Below are positions 53,957-64,000 of a stretch of DNA of 64,000 nt, in pieces. A program made the translations under genes and the position numbers. The notes beneath the pieces are model-generated. The model saw only the letters and a program-made list of their open reading frames with translations, did no database searches and was not told where the DNA came from. The stretch comes from Pisolithus tinctorius (Eukaryota > Basidiomycota > Agaricomycetes > Boletales > Pisolithaceae): contig JANFAH010000002.1 of assembly GCA_024663395.1 (NCBI GenBank), forward strand, positions 5,456,001-5,520,000, in the 5' to 3' direction. The first letter of the stretch is position 1. Each line of letters begins with the position of its first letter.

Positions 53957-54214
53957 TTATCCACCCCCGTGGTCTGTGTATGTCCCGCTACCTTTGTGGC
54001 ACTTTACCCCTCCTGATACCCCAGAAGCATCCCTGTCTTGCTCCGTGTCGTCCACCTCCCTGGCTCCCTCCACACCCCCACCTATACCCGCCGGCATTGA
54101 AGGCCTATCAGTCAAAATCGTGTCCGCATTGTCTTTGCTGGGATACTCCTCGATGGAGCATGTACCCATCCTGTCGTCGAAGACGAAGGCGTTCGCATTT
54201 GCTTCGCCTGCCAT
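53957..54214 (-). CDS. Small repeated ORF (copy B), starts MAGEANANAFVFDDR
   Basis: 85 codons. The first 58 match copy A almost exactly (15113-15313). The last part (from about RDASG) is unrelated because it runs past the edge of the duplicated block at about 54021. Divergent from the Hsp60 fragment, as in copy A. Confidence 0.45.
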   Translation of the reverse strand: MAGEANANAFVFDDRMGTCSIEEYPSKDNADTILTDRPSMPAGIGGGVEGAREVDDTEQDRDASGVSGGVKCHKGSGTYTDHGGG

Positions 54215-54323
54215 TTGGTAAACTTGGCCTAAATGATATTAGGTACCCACCATGACACTGCAATTGTAACCTATTGATGCGTGTTTCTCCGATGCCCCCC
54301 GCATTTTTTTTCAGGTACCGTGC

Positions 54324-54944
54324 GCATCCAAGGATATCGATGGTGAAGCACTCACTGCTTGCATCCTAAACAAACTCCGTGATCAACCCCAGGTCGCAGC
54401 TGTCAAGGTTCCCGGATTCGGTGATAACCGCAAGTTCATCCTTGGCGACCTTACCATCCTCACTGGCGGTACGATCTTCACCGACGAGCTCGATGTCAAG
54501 CTTGAGAAGTCAAGCCCTGACCTCCTCGATTCGTCCGGCTCCATCACCATCACCAAGGAGGACACCGTCGTCTTTAACGGCGAGGGTTCCAAGGATGCCA
54601 TTCAAGCACACTGCGAACAGATCCGCACTCTTCTTGCAGACCCCTCGACGAGCGAATATGACAAGACCAAACTCCAAGAGCGTTTTGCCAAGTTGAGCGA
54701 AGGTGCTGCTGTCATCAAGGCCGGTGATGGCACCGACGTAGATGTTGGCGAAAAGAAGGATAGGTACGACTACCCTTTGAACGCTGAACGTGCAGCCGTC
54801 GAGGAAGGTATTCTTCCTGGTAGCGGTGCGGCATCCCTTAAGGCATCCCTTGCCCTCGCCACCAACACTTCTGGATCATCCAGCTCTCCGACGCGCCCCC
54901 ACGCCAAAGTTGTCCCTTATGACGCTGCAACTGCAACATACTGA
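54324..54944 (+). pseudogene. Mitochondrial Hsp60 fragment 1, copy B
   Basis: Same open frame as 15423-16043 shifted by 38,901 bases. The encoded protein is unchanged as far as I can see: the one substitution noted inside it (ACC to ACT, about 54464) is silent. Confidence 0.8.
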
Positions 54945-54987
54945 TGCGTGTTTCTCTGATGCCCCCGTATTTTTTCCTTAGGTACCG

Positions 54988-55642
54988 TACGCATTTCTAT
55001 TACCCTGTGCATCCAAGGATGCCGATGGTGAAGCACTCGCTGCTTACGCTCTCAGTAAACTTCGTGGTCAACTGCAGGTCGTAGTTGCCAAGGTCCCGGA
55101 TTTGATGATAACGGAAATCCATCCTTGACGGCCTTGCCATCCTCACCGGTGGCACCGTCTTCACCGACGAGCTCGATGTCAAGCTTGAGAAGGCAAGCCC
55201 TGACCTCCTTGGTTCGTCCGACTCCATCTCCATCACCAGGAGGGCACCATTTTCCTTAACGGTGAGGTTTCCAAGGATATCATTCAGGCGCGCTGCGAAC
55301 AGATCCGCGCTCTTCTTGCAGACCCCTCGACGAGCGAATATGACAAGACCAAACCCTAAGAGCGTTTTGCCAAGTTGAGCGGCGATGTTGCCAACATCAA
55401 GGTCGGCGGTAGTCGGAAAATAGAGATTGGCTAAGAGAAGGATAAGTATGACTACGCTTTGAACGCTACACGTGCAGCTGCCGAGGAAGGCATTCTCCTT
55501 GACGGTGGTGTGGCCCTCCTTAAGGCATCCCTTGCCCTCGCCTCCAACACTCCTGGATCATCCAGCTCGCCGACGCCCCCTCGATGCCAAGGTTGTTCTT
55601 AGTCGTCTTATCAAGGAACTTCTGTTCGACGATGCGTTGTAA
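54988..55642 (+). pseudogene. Mitochondrial Hsp60 fragment 2, copy B
   Basis: Same broken frame as 16087-16741, with the same frameshift and TAA, so the damage predates the duplication. Confidence 0.8.
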
Positions 55643-55949
55643 TCAATCGACATGCAATGAATTCATCTTTAGGCTTCTTCCGTTTTTCTCATGTAGACGG
55701 TTCAATAATTTTCATGCACTATGTCATATATTGTATGGAATGGACTCCGAGAATTCGCATGGTACACAAAAACACGCGCAGGGTGAGAGAAATGTGTGTG
55801 GGACCTAAGAAATGCAGAGGGCATCGGCAAAACACGCGTTAATACGTTACAGTTGCAGCGTCGTAGTGGACGTAAGGCAAAAAGAAGGGAAGGCGAACGA
55901 ACCAAAACCAAGTATATGGAAGAGCGTGGGACGCATGTCAGAAGGCGAT

Positions 55950-57366
55950 TTACTCTTTCTTCTCCTCAGAGCCTTGCGTTGACTCCTTGGAAGACGCATT
56001 CTCTGTGCTACGCTTCTCGTACACCTTCTGGAAAAGGCCTAGCGAAGCTTGTTGAATCTCACTGATCTTCTCCTTGATTTGCTCGGCAGTGACAGAAGCA
56101 TTGCTGGTGAGGCCTTTTGAGGCCAATTTACGAAGTTCGCCAGCGAGTTTTGACACCTTCCTCTCGGCAGCATCGAGTTGGTCCTTGAACTCGTTCATTG
56201 CTATAACAAATGTGAATTAGTGCAAGAGAGCGAAGCACCATTCGACAAATACATACCCTTCTCTGTGTCCACACAGATCGATTCACCCTTGTTTGCTTCC
56301 TCGATGAGTCCCTGGTGTGCCTTATCGGTATCGGCGTACTTCTCGGCGTCGGAGATCATGCGCTTGATGTCCTTGTCGCTCAAACCCGACGAGGACGCGA
56401 TCATCATAGACTGGTCCTCGTTAGTTGCCTTGCCCTGGGCGGTGACGTAGACAATATCATCTACAAGAGGTGAGGAAATTATCTGAACACCTACATGAGG
56501 GACATACCAGCATCGACGTCGAGAGTGTTCTCAATCTGAGAGATGCCCTTCGGAACCGGAGGAATGCCAACGAGATTGAAGTTGCCAAGGAGTTTGTTGT
56601 CCTCGACGAGTTCACGTTCACCCTGGAATATCTTGACCTCAATAGCGGTCTGGCCGTCGGCAGCGGTGGAGAAAACTTGCAACCCTTCGTTGGGATAGTC
56701 GTATTGCGGTTGATGAGTTTCGTCACGATATCACCGAGATTCGTCTCAATGCCAAGGGAGAATAGGGTGGGCGACGTCGAGAAGTAGAATGTCAGTGACA
56801 TTTCTGGCGAGAACACCACCCTGGATAGCAGCACCAATGGCAACGGCTTCATCGGGATTGACACCTTTACCTGGGTCGCGACCGAAGATCGACTTCAGTC
56901 TCGCCAACCTTGAGCATACGGGTCATACCACCAACGAGGATGACCTCATTCACCTCACTAGGCTTGACTCCGGCATCCAACAATGCCTTCCTGCAGGGAT
57001 TGACAATGGTATGTTGGATGAGAGGGCTGGTGAGAGTCTCAAACTGAGTGCGGTTGAGCTTCAAGTTAATATGCTTGGGACCGGTTGCGTCTGCGGTGGT
57101 GAAAGGTAGCCTCGCGGATGCGGTGACTGGCCATGCAGTCTTGACTGAGGTCAATGCTCGACTGTTTCTTGAATTCGTTTAAAATTAAGGATGTGAGTAA
57201 CAAAAGCGATGTCGAAATCCTCGCCACCAACGTGGGTGTCTCCATTGGTAAACTTGACCTCGAAGACTCCTTTATGCATCTCCAGAATGGAGATATCAAA
57301 AGTACCACTGCTGAGATCGTACACAGCGATCACTGACGACTCGGCATGGTCAAGGGTCATCCCCAA
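55950..57366 (-). pseudogene. Mitochondrial Hsp70 (Ssc1-type) C-terminal fragment
   Basis: It starts mid-protein at [13 protein letters not shown], with SSGTFD where the family has GGGTFD. It continues with [12 protein letters not shown], a frameshift, [27 protein letters not shown], a frameshift, [19 protein letters not shown] and [10 protein letters not shown], more damage, then [69 protein letters not shown] and ASLGLFQKVYEKRS, ending [16 protein letters not shown] and the tail identify the mitochondrial form. At least two introns are retained (GTATGT to TTATAG before MNEF; GTATGT to TTGTAG before DDIVYV), so this is a genomic duplicate. It converges on the Hsp60 fragments. Confidence 0.8.
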
Positions 57367-58655
57367 AAAAAGTTACAGACCGTATATATTAAAAGTACCG
57401 GTGACTGCAAAAGTTGCGCAGTAATGCAAAATTTGTCGCGCAATCACCACCGTTTTATTTTGCTTGTTTAATGTTACAGACGCAACGTTATATTGTGACG
57501 CTGCACCATCCAGGGTGAAATTTTTCCTGACGATCGGATAGCCAGTAGATGACAATTAGAAGCAACAGCTCATGCTATCTTTATGCCGCCTGTTCTTCGC
57601 CCTACACTAAATAAATCTTCGCACATGCAGCCCACCACCGTTAAATGTGCCTATAGCGAAAGGCCGTTTCTTATTGTACTTATCTTTCATTCATCTGTGA
57701 TTAACATGTGGATTTATGGAAGCATCCACAGCCCTTGTATCGGACATGCAAAGATGAAGGTCCCGCTAAAACCAAACCAGATTCCCGTTTGCCTATATTG
57801 CAACTATAGGTTGCTGCAGGGTGATAACTATTTTAGCGACCTCAGTGACCCTACACCAGCTTTTGAATGTGGCGGAATTTTGCAGAATTAGTTGAAGTTG
57901 GCTTCAAGAATTTGGTCATGCCATTCATAGATTAGAAGGTACTCTGTCTGAATGTCCCCTAGATACCCATATGCAGCCCTCATGGCTAAAGTATTTTGAA
58001 ATGTCGAGAATTACAATGCCTTTCCAATGCATACCGTGATTGGCAGGATTGGTTACTTCAACCAGATTTCACACGTTCTTCATATCTCATACCAACCAGT
58101 CTAATGTAAATGCAGTACACGGCATTTCGGTGCTTATTCAGCATTGTCAGAAGGGTATAGCACGCGATGAAGGTTTCAGTGATACGGGTGTGAGTGAGCG
58201 CGATGTCGAGAACAGGTTGCCTGCTGTTCGCTCGGTACGAGTTCAACGTTCACGTTCAATGCTAGCGTTCCGCACCGGTGAATTTGGCCTTGGATTCGTT
58301 ACATTCATGGGAGCGAAAGCAACTTCCTGAGGGAGCGCAATGGCTCAGCGCATAGCAGCTGATCAGTTGATCCAAGGAGAAATCGAATTAAGAAGGGATA
58401 TGTAAATATAAGTTCTGGACTCATTGGCGGCCTAAGTTGTATGGTTTCACGAGAGTCATGCGGCGCAAATTTTCGAGAGGTCTTATTCCTGAAGTTCTGA
58501 TTACAGAAAGAACATTCCCAGTCTTCCTCGCTGGTTGCCGCAGAGTTCCGAACTATGTACATCCTGTTCGCTAATCTCAAGACCAGGAGTACCATAGCCA
58601 TGGCATTAACCATACGATAGTGGGAGGCCCAGCTTCCCGAATCCTGGGGGGGACC
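57367..58655. other. Intergenic stretch, nothing assigned
   Basis: Short frames without motifs (57583-57891 plus, 58040-58330 plus, 58305-58613 minus). No repeat recognised. Confidence 0.4.
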
Positions 58656-61600
58656 CTAACCGTTGACATCCATGGCTGCCACCCAACAGAAGTGGCCGCA
58701 CCCTGCTGCACAGGGATGACCAGCTAAGTGCCGTTCCCCTTTACCATTCCCTTGTACAGTACCATCTACATCGGTAGTCACTCTGAGCCGTCCGCGTGAC
58801 ACTGTGGGAGAAGGTAATGGGTCCATCGGTCGTTCCATGTAATACCTTCGGTAACATTCTTGATGACCACCATGGGTGCATACAGAGCACTGGAAAAGGA
58901 GTGTGCGCACTGGCAGATGACTGCAAGCAACCGTCCAAGTCAACCAAGTAAAACACAGGTTGAATCCTAATAGCCATGATCGTACATACCATATCGCACA
59001 TCGTACCGCGGGGACTCTGCATGAGGAACAGAATGCATATGCCCCACGCGGTATGGGAACAACACGAGCTCCTAGAATTGGTTTGCGGCAAAGCCCACAG
59101 GCAGTGTATATTGTGGTTTCGAGCTGCATGAAACGTGAGCAGAAGCTGGCATGCGGAGGGACGTACATACTCCTGTAGTTTTTCGGATGTCTTCTATCTG
59201 AAGGTGTTTTCGGATATACGCTGCAGCGTGGTGCAATTGATATCTCATCAATGTATCTGCAATTCAATCTGTAAAAAAGGAATACATCATCTCCTGAAAC
59301 GCACCAATATAGGCCTCAATAAACTGAACTGTCCTCATCAAATCTATTCTTAATTCTCTGGCAGCAAAAATGGCCAGCATCGCACACATCTGGATGTCAC
59401 CCTACACCAGCGGTTACTTACTTCATATTTGAGGCGAGGTTGAGCTCATACCTGATCAGCATACTCCTCGAGGGCATCTCTCATTGCCTGCCATGCGGTG
59501 TCGTGAAGGCTCGCTTCTTCCTCTATTACGGCTTTCTTCTCTCGGTCACCCATTTCATTCCACCGCTCTAGCACGAGGGAATCCACACCCGGTAGGCTTG
59601 TCCCCATGTCTGGCTCGCGTTCCCTTAGCGAAGGAGCAACAACAGTTTGTATGCTGCTCTGGCTCGTCCGCCTCGTGAGTTCCTTCTCCTTCTTGTGGTT
59701 CTGCTCAAAGTGGGCCGACAATGGTGTATTCACAGCACTTCCAACTGGCGACAACACTGCTACAGGAGATACGGAGTGCACGGGTGCAACGAGGGATGCA
59801 ACCGTCGAGCTCCGACTGCGACCAGATCGCACGCGTGAAGTCTTCCTCGGAAGTATCTTCACCATCGATCCAGTTCTTGCTCTCCGAGTGTGATGCTTCG
59901 TTCCGTCACATTCCTCGTCACTACAGCGGCGCGCACCTTCAGAGTCCGTGGAAAATGGCGAGGGGCTTCCGTCTTCGTCTGAATCAGTATGGGCCTTTGC
60001 TTCCGTACAAGGGTCGGGCCACGCTTGCTGAACCGCTAGGCGCGACAATGGACTTGGATGTATGGGACCCCCCCTATTTAAACTAAGGCTCCGAGTTGCT
60101 GCGCTTAGTGGGCGGACAGGCTGGTTCTCGGCCGACGCTGCGTCCTCGCCAGCTCCAGCTACGTCAAAGTTTCGATTTTTCTCTACAACAGTCGTTCCTG
60201 TCCCTACCGCCGCCCCCTCTTCCCCCTCACGTCCTTCGTCTGACGAATCCGAATCGTCGAGTGCGCCTTCACCGACATGCCGCAAACTCCCACCACTCGT
60301 CACGCTTGGGCTTTCACTATGAGTACTCGGAACTGTTGATGAACGACTAAACACAGAAGGGCGACGTCCGTGCATCGGATGGGTATGTGTATGGACGTGC
60401 GCTGGGGTGTGAGCGAGTGGCGGTGCTGGTCCCAACACCGATAGACGGCGAGGGGTCATTGTGAGCATCGGGCTGGGTGCCATCTTCTGAGCTGGCAGGG
60501 GAGCAGGCGGAACCAAGGTCACCGTTGCTGACGAGGAGTGTGAAATCGCAGGTGTAGGTCCGAGGGGCACGGCGTGGTGCCGTGGAGATGAAGTCGTTGA
60601 CGAAGCAGGGGTGTGGCTACGAGAGTTTGGAGGGGCTTTGGTAGGATGCGAGGGGTCAAGAAGTGGCTGGTGCTTACTCACGGAGCTACGACCGCTGTTG
60701 GAAGCGGGAGTAGAACCGGACGCGCCAGTGCCACTGGTAAATAGGGTACGTTGCTGCCCTTGCGTATGACGCATAGGACTACGAGGCTGAGAAACTGACT
60801 GCAGAGGAGAGGCAAACTGTGCATGTACGTGGTTAAACGAAGCGCCAGGATCTGATGGCGTCGTATGTGCAGACAAAGGCACAGAAGTCGACCCAGACGT
60901 GTAGGATACTACCGTCGAGCTACCGACAGCGGGAGCGGAGATGGACCGCGGCAGCGGTATTGCGTGGACATCTCTGTGAGCTGGGCGATGGACGGAAGAC
61001 ACCAACGACCCCGGAACGACATCGCTCAGAAGGGACGTCAGAACGAGCCATACTTGTGCGGAGCTAAATTGACCTGCTTGCATCGCGATCTAGGGTACAC
61101 CACGTTAATCACAAACCATAAAGGAGCCTGTTGCTGCTTACCTCTGCGTTCTGGGCACATACCTCTTTTCTTTGGCTCATCTTTTCTGGGACTCGGTATT
61201 TCTTGGCTAGTTTGATGAAGGTATCGTGTCCAGGTGTCATGGATGGGGATATCCGAATATATGTGCCAAGGCTTTGTCTGCCAGGCATACGACTCTCATC
61301 ACCAAGACACTTTGCCTTCAACTTTCGCTCAGAAAGTAACGAACGTTTGTTCGGGTGGCTGTAACAATCGTCAAAAACCAAACGACATATAAATCACTGG
61401 GATTCAAAACTTACACATCATCGTAGGGCACTTCCCATTGTGCTGCCTTGTCAGTAACAAACGTGAGAGCGCCGTCGCTGCCATGCCTGGCACTCCAGGA
61501 CAACGCAACTCTTGTAATGGCATCTATAGGACGGTTCGAGGACCTGAGATCGATCTGCGCGAACGTCCCTGATGAGTGCTGGGCCCAAATTGCATGAGAG

Positions 61601-63176
61601 TCACGAAATACGGCATCTGTAGATTGATCATACGTCTTCATGTCACTAAGCTTGGACAATATCATAGGCGCACCTGTCACCCCACCTTCCGAGACGCTAG
61701 CATCGACAGTCCACTTGGCAACCCAACCTCGTCGAACGTCCCATATCTCGACAGAATCACCGGAGATCCCAGCTTTGCTCGCTTTGTCCTTAGTCTCGGT
61801 AGTTGAAATGGCGGCCGAAATGAACGCCGAACTCGCGTTTTGGAGCCTTGGACTCGCCATCAGCTCGGAACTACTACCACTGCCAAATTCTGCATTCGAG
61901 ACGACGGCAAGTTCGCAAGGATAGTCGGGTCGCCAAATCACTCGGCGTACAGGGTAGGCGGGGTGTAAGGTATAAGCTGGTTTAGTCGATATATGTGAAG
62001 AAGTAGCGGACCCTGACAAGTCCCACACCTGTTTATGGATAAGAAATGGGGCGAAATATACTGGGAGAAACACCGACTTTGACAGTATGGTCGAGGCTGC
62101 CACTAACAATCCAGCTTTTACCCATCGAAGGGCTGGAATCGTCGCCCGTCCCGCCCGTTCCGGGGGTGGTACACCAGTCTAAGGAGAGAACTGCACCTGT
62201 ATGTGCGACGGGAAGACGATCAAGCTGGCCACGCTGACCCATTTGGAGGTCCCAACGGTACATCGAACCGTTCTCGAGACCAACTACAGCCTGCAGCGGA
62301 TGTAAGGTGCACGGCGAAAAGACAAGTGAACGAACAGAGGTCGGATGATGAATCCTCATTAAAGAACGAGACATGTCACGCAGATCCTGCAAAGTAGCAA
62401 GTCTGTGAGATAGGCAATGCTTGTCAGCTAAAACCCCAGACGAACGTACCCAGACGCGCATGTCCCCGTCGGCGGAACCTGTGACACAGTAGTACGGTAC
62501 GATCGTAGAGCACGAAAGTTTGTGAATAGAGCGAACGTGATTCTTGGTCTTCATCTCTGCGCAACAATGAAGAGATAACAAAAATACTGGGCAGACACGT
62601 ACCGTACTTGGTACTGCCGGTTTTGTTTAAATCCCACATGATGAGTTCGCCGTTACGAGCGCTCGTCAGTATCTTGTTGTTATAACCTGCTGGATGTGAA
62701 CTGCAAGAAGGACGGGAGGAACTGAGGGGACGTACTACCACAACACCACGCAACGTCTGTGCTGGCACTGTCGATCTTGAGACCGCTTCCATCCCATAAA
62801 TTCCGAGATGCTTCAATACGGTGGCCACCGCGCCCGACGGCTGACTTGTGGTCCGAAGTCTGGGACTCGTCCTCCGCAGACAGACGCAATATCCGAAGGG
62901 CTAGAGTGCGGCAGAATCAAGCAAGGGAGAAACACAAGTTCACAAGGCCAAATACCGACATTCCCGTCCAGCTACGATGCATCTCACTCCGTCTTCGCTC
63001 TTTGCGATGGTGCCACCTCCTTGGGATGTGGTACGAGGGAGGTGAACGTTTCGCACGGGTCCCTGATACCGACCATGGCTGCGTGAGTCTGAGAATAAGT
63101 CATTTGAGTACAATCGCAGTCGTTTCGGTGGTGGAATGTTGTAAGTCGAGGAACGTCTATGAGCTGCAGCATGCAT
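58656..63176 (-). CDS. RTC1: RTC1/SEA2/WDR24 homologue, SEA (GATOR2) complex subunit
   Basis: Twelve exons: 63176-62960, 62900-62739, 62689-62603, 62556-62450, 62386-62078, 62028-61415, 61358-61142, 61089-59452, 59401-59305, 59256-59171, 59123-58990, 58920-58656. They sum to 1310 codons plus TAG, in frame. The N-terminal third is a WD40 propeller (NGELIMWDLNKTG, GSADGDMRVWDLRDMS, VVGLENGSMYRWDL, IVSGSLDHTVKVWDL, VEIWDVRRGW). The middle (exon 8) is a long Ser/Pro/Thr-rich disordered region. The C-terminus has a helical segment (FAARELRIDLMRTVQFIEAY) and a Cys/His zinc module (CGLCRKP, CSSCRVP, CAICHLP, CSVCTHGGHQEC, HPCAAGCGHFC). In yeast and animals this subunit acts upstream of TORC1 at the vacuole or lysosome. 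The start codon is the first ATG in frame. Confidence 0.9.
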
Positions 63177-63476
63177 CAAGACTGGTGAGCATAAGAGTAC
63201 TCGCGTGCAGTGGTAAGTGGCGGGGTTACTTGATTTGGAAAATGGGCCCCTATCAATATGGAGTGATAAACAAACAAACCATAATAACAGATCGAGGAGA
63301 AGAGATTCCCTTTTCGAGCATCCGCGCTGCTCGTGGCCAGCGTCAGTGTGTCGTCGATTTCGTCTCGGAGGAAGGGGCCATCGCAGTTTGGTGGCAACAG
63401 GGTCGTCGAAGAAATCCCACTACAACCCATCAGAAAAGCCCAAGGACCGTCACGTTCACGGTTGCAAGGGTTAGCA
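63177..63476. promoter_or_regulatory. Shared divergent promoter region RTC1 / SPX gene
   Basis: 300 bp between the two start codons. No single motif stands out by eye; 5' untranslated exons of either gene may lie here. Confidence 0.4.
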
Positions 63477-64000
63477 ATGAAGTATAGGTACGTGCCAACA
63501 ACTACATGTCCGCCTATGCCCGTCCTCTCACCACTGTCTCAGCTCTGCTCTCAAATTCAACGCCGTCGCAGAATGGTGGGATGAGTACATTGCGTGCGTC
63601 GTGCTGTCCACGTGAACACGTACGAATCAGCGTTTTGACTCACTGACTCGATAGCTACGATGCACTAAAACAATATATATACCAACTCGAGAAACAACAA
63701 CACAAACCGACTCGCCCCTCCACCGACTTAGAGGCGAACGAACACACTTCCCTCATGGATAGCAATCTGACCACACCTGCTGTGGACACCTTGTTCGTAT
63801 CATTGTTGGATAAGGAGCTCATGAAGGTCACCTTGTTCTACGAACATCAAGAGAAGGAACTATTCGATGAGCTTGCCGCACTGGAGGACCTCATCAACGA
63901 ACAGGATGCAGCTGGTCTTACAGGGGGAGAACATTACATGGATTACGGCGAAGACGACGAAGACGAGGACGAAGACGACGAACATCCAGGTGAACATGTT
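63477..64000 (+). CDS. SPX-domain protein, likely low-affinity phosphate transporter N-terminus (partial)
   Basis: Exons 63477-63487, 63543-63593 and 63655 to beyond the window join in frame. The start is MKYSSALKFNAVAEWWDEYI, then AYDALKQYIYQLEKQQ, the first part of an SPX domain. The second part has LFVSLLDKELMKVTLFYEHQ and an EKELFDELAALEDLI helix, followed by a strongly acidic loop (EDDEDEDEDD) at the window end. SPX domains bind inositol pyrophosphates and report phosphate status. This N-terminal form (KFNAVAEWWDEYI) is like that of Pho87/Pho90/Pho91-type transporters, but the transporter part is not in the window, so that is an inference. The first coding exon is only 11 nt. Confidence 0.85.

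Larger units (their letters stand above)
54021..55749. repeat. Duplicated Hsp60 cassette, copy B
   Basis: Collinear with 15119-16848 (see copy A). Contains the same small ORF, r1 (54255-54318), Hsp60 fragment 1, r2 (54922-54987) and Hsp60 fragment 2. A diverged inverted r3 lies just beyond at about 55800-55858. Confidence 0.9.

Noticed and set aside
62403..62449. RTC1 exon 5 starting at 62402 or reading through the intron
   Set aside because: Both leave extra residues inside a WD repeat; the acceptor TTTGCAG before 62386 gives the family sequence VWDLRDMS.

Overview
The window looks like nuclear DNA of an agaricomycete (mushroom-forming basidiomycete). The genes have many short introns (mostly 44-80 nt, GT-AG). 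Recognisable families are ones expanded in Agaricomycetes: GH79, F-box proteins, DUF6698, DUF6532, Plavaka and Tnp2 transposases, and a chromodomain Ty3/gypsy element. I rebuilt exon structures by reading across splice sites; the summed exons of the main genes are divisible by three. No rRNA, tRNA or CRISPR array was recognised.

Layout. 0-13 kb is gene territory: a membrane-protein 3' end, a GH79 glycosidase (2026-4648, minus), a small Tyr/Gly-rich protein (5641-6020, minus) with a decayed paralogue, an F-box protein (7151-8608, minus), a diverged 278-bp tandem repeat, and a DUF6698 gene (10762-12249, minus). 14.2-17.7 kb holds a fragmentary hypothetical gene, an Hsp60-fragment cassette and a nuclear-looking ORF. 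18.9-23.1 kb is a complete 10-exon Plavaka transposase.

25.9-48.8 kb is nested transposon territory, mostly stripped of CpG. It has a transposon-type gene of unknown function (26311-28106, minus), a 6.86-kb Tf1-like chromodomain gypsy element with 455-bp LTRs and a CCTGC duplication (29088-35945), a decayed Tnp2 transposase (minus), and an element with inverted termini that carries a DUF6532 gene and a second Plavaka transposase divergently. That second Plavaka is split by a 719-bp solo LTR with CACAG duplications. CpG decay explains almost all the damage: every premature in-frame stop I found in the gypsy element is TGA.

49.3-57.4 kb has an F-box gene and then a graveyard of C-terminal fragments of three housekeeping genes: plasma-membrane H+-ATPase, mitochondrial Hsp60 (the near-identical second copy of the 15-17 kb cassette) and mitochondrial Hsp70. 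Introns are retained in the ATPase and Hsp70 pieces, so these are DNA copies rather than retrocopies.

58.7-64 kb is ordinary again: a 12-exon RTC1/SEA2/WDR24 gene (minus), divergent from an SPX-domain gene (plus) that runs off the window, the two sharing a 300-bp intergenic region. Nutrient sensing (SEA/GATOR2-TORC1) and phosphate sensing (SPX) therefore sit side by side.
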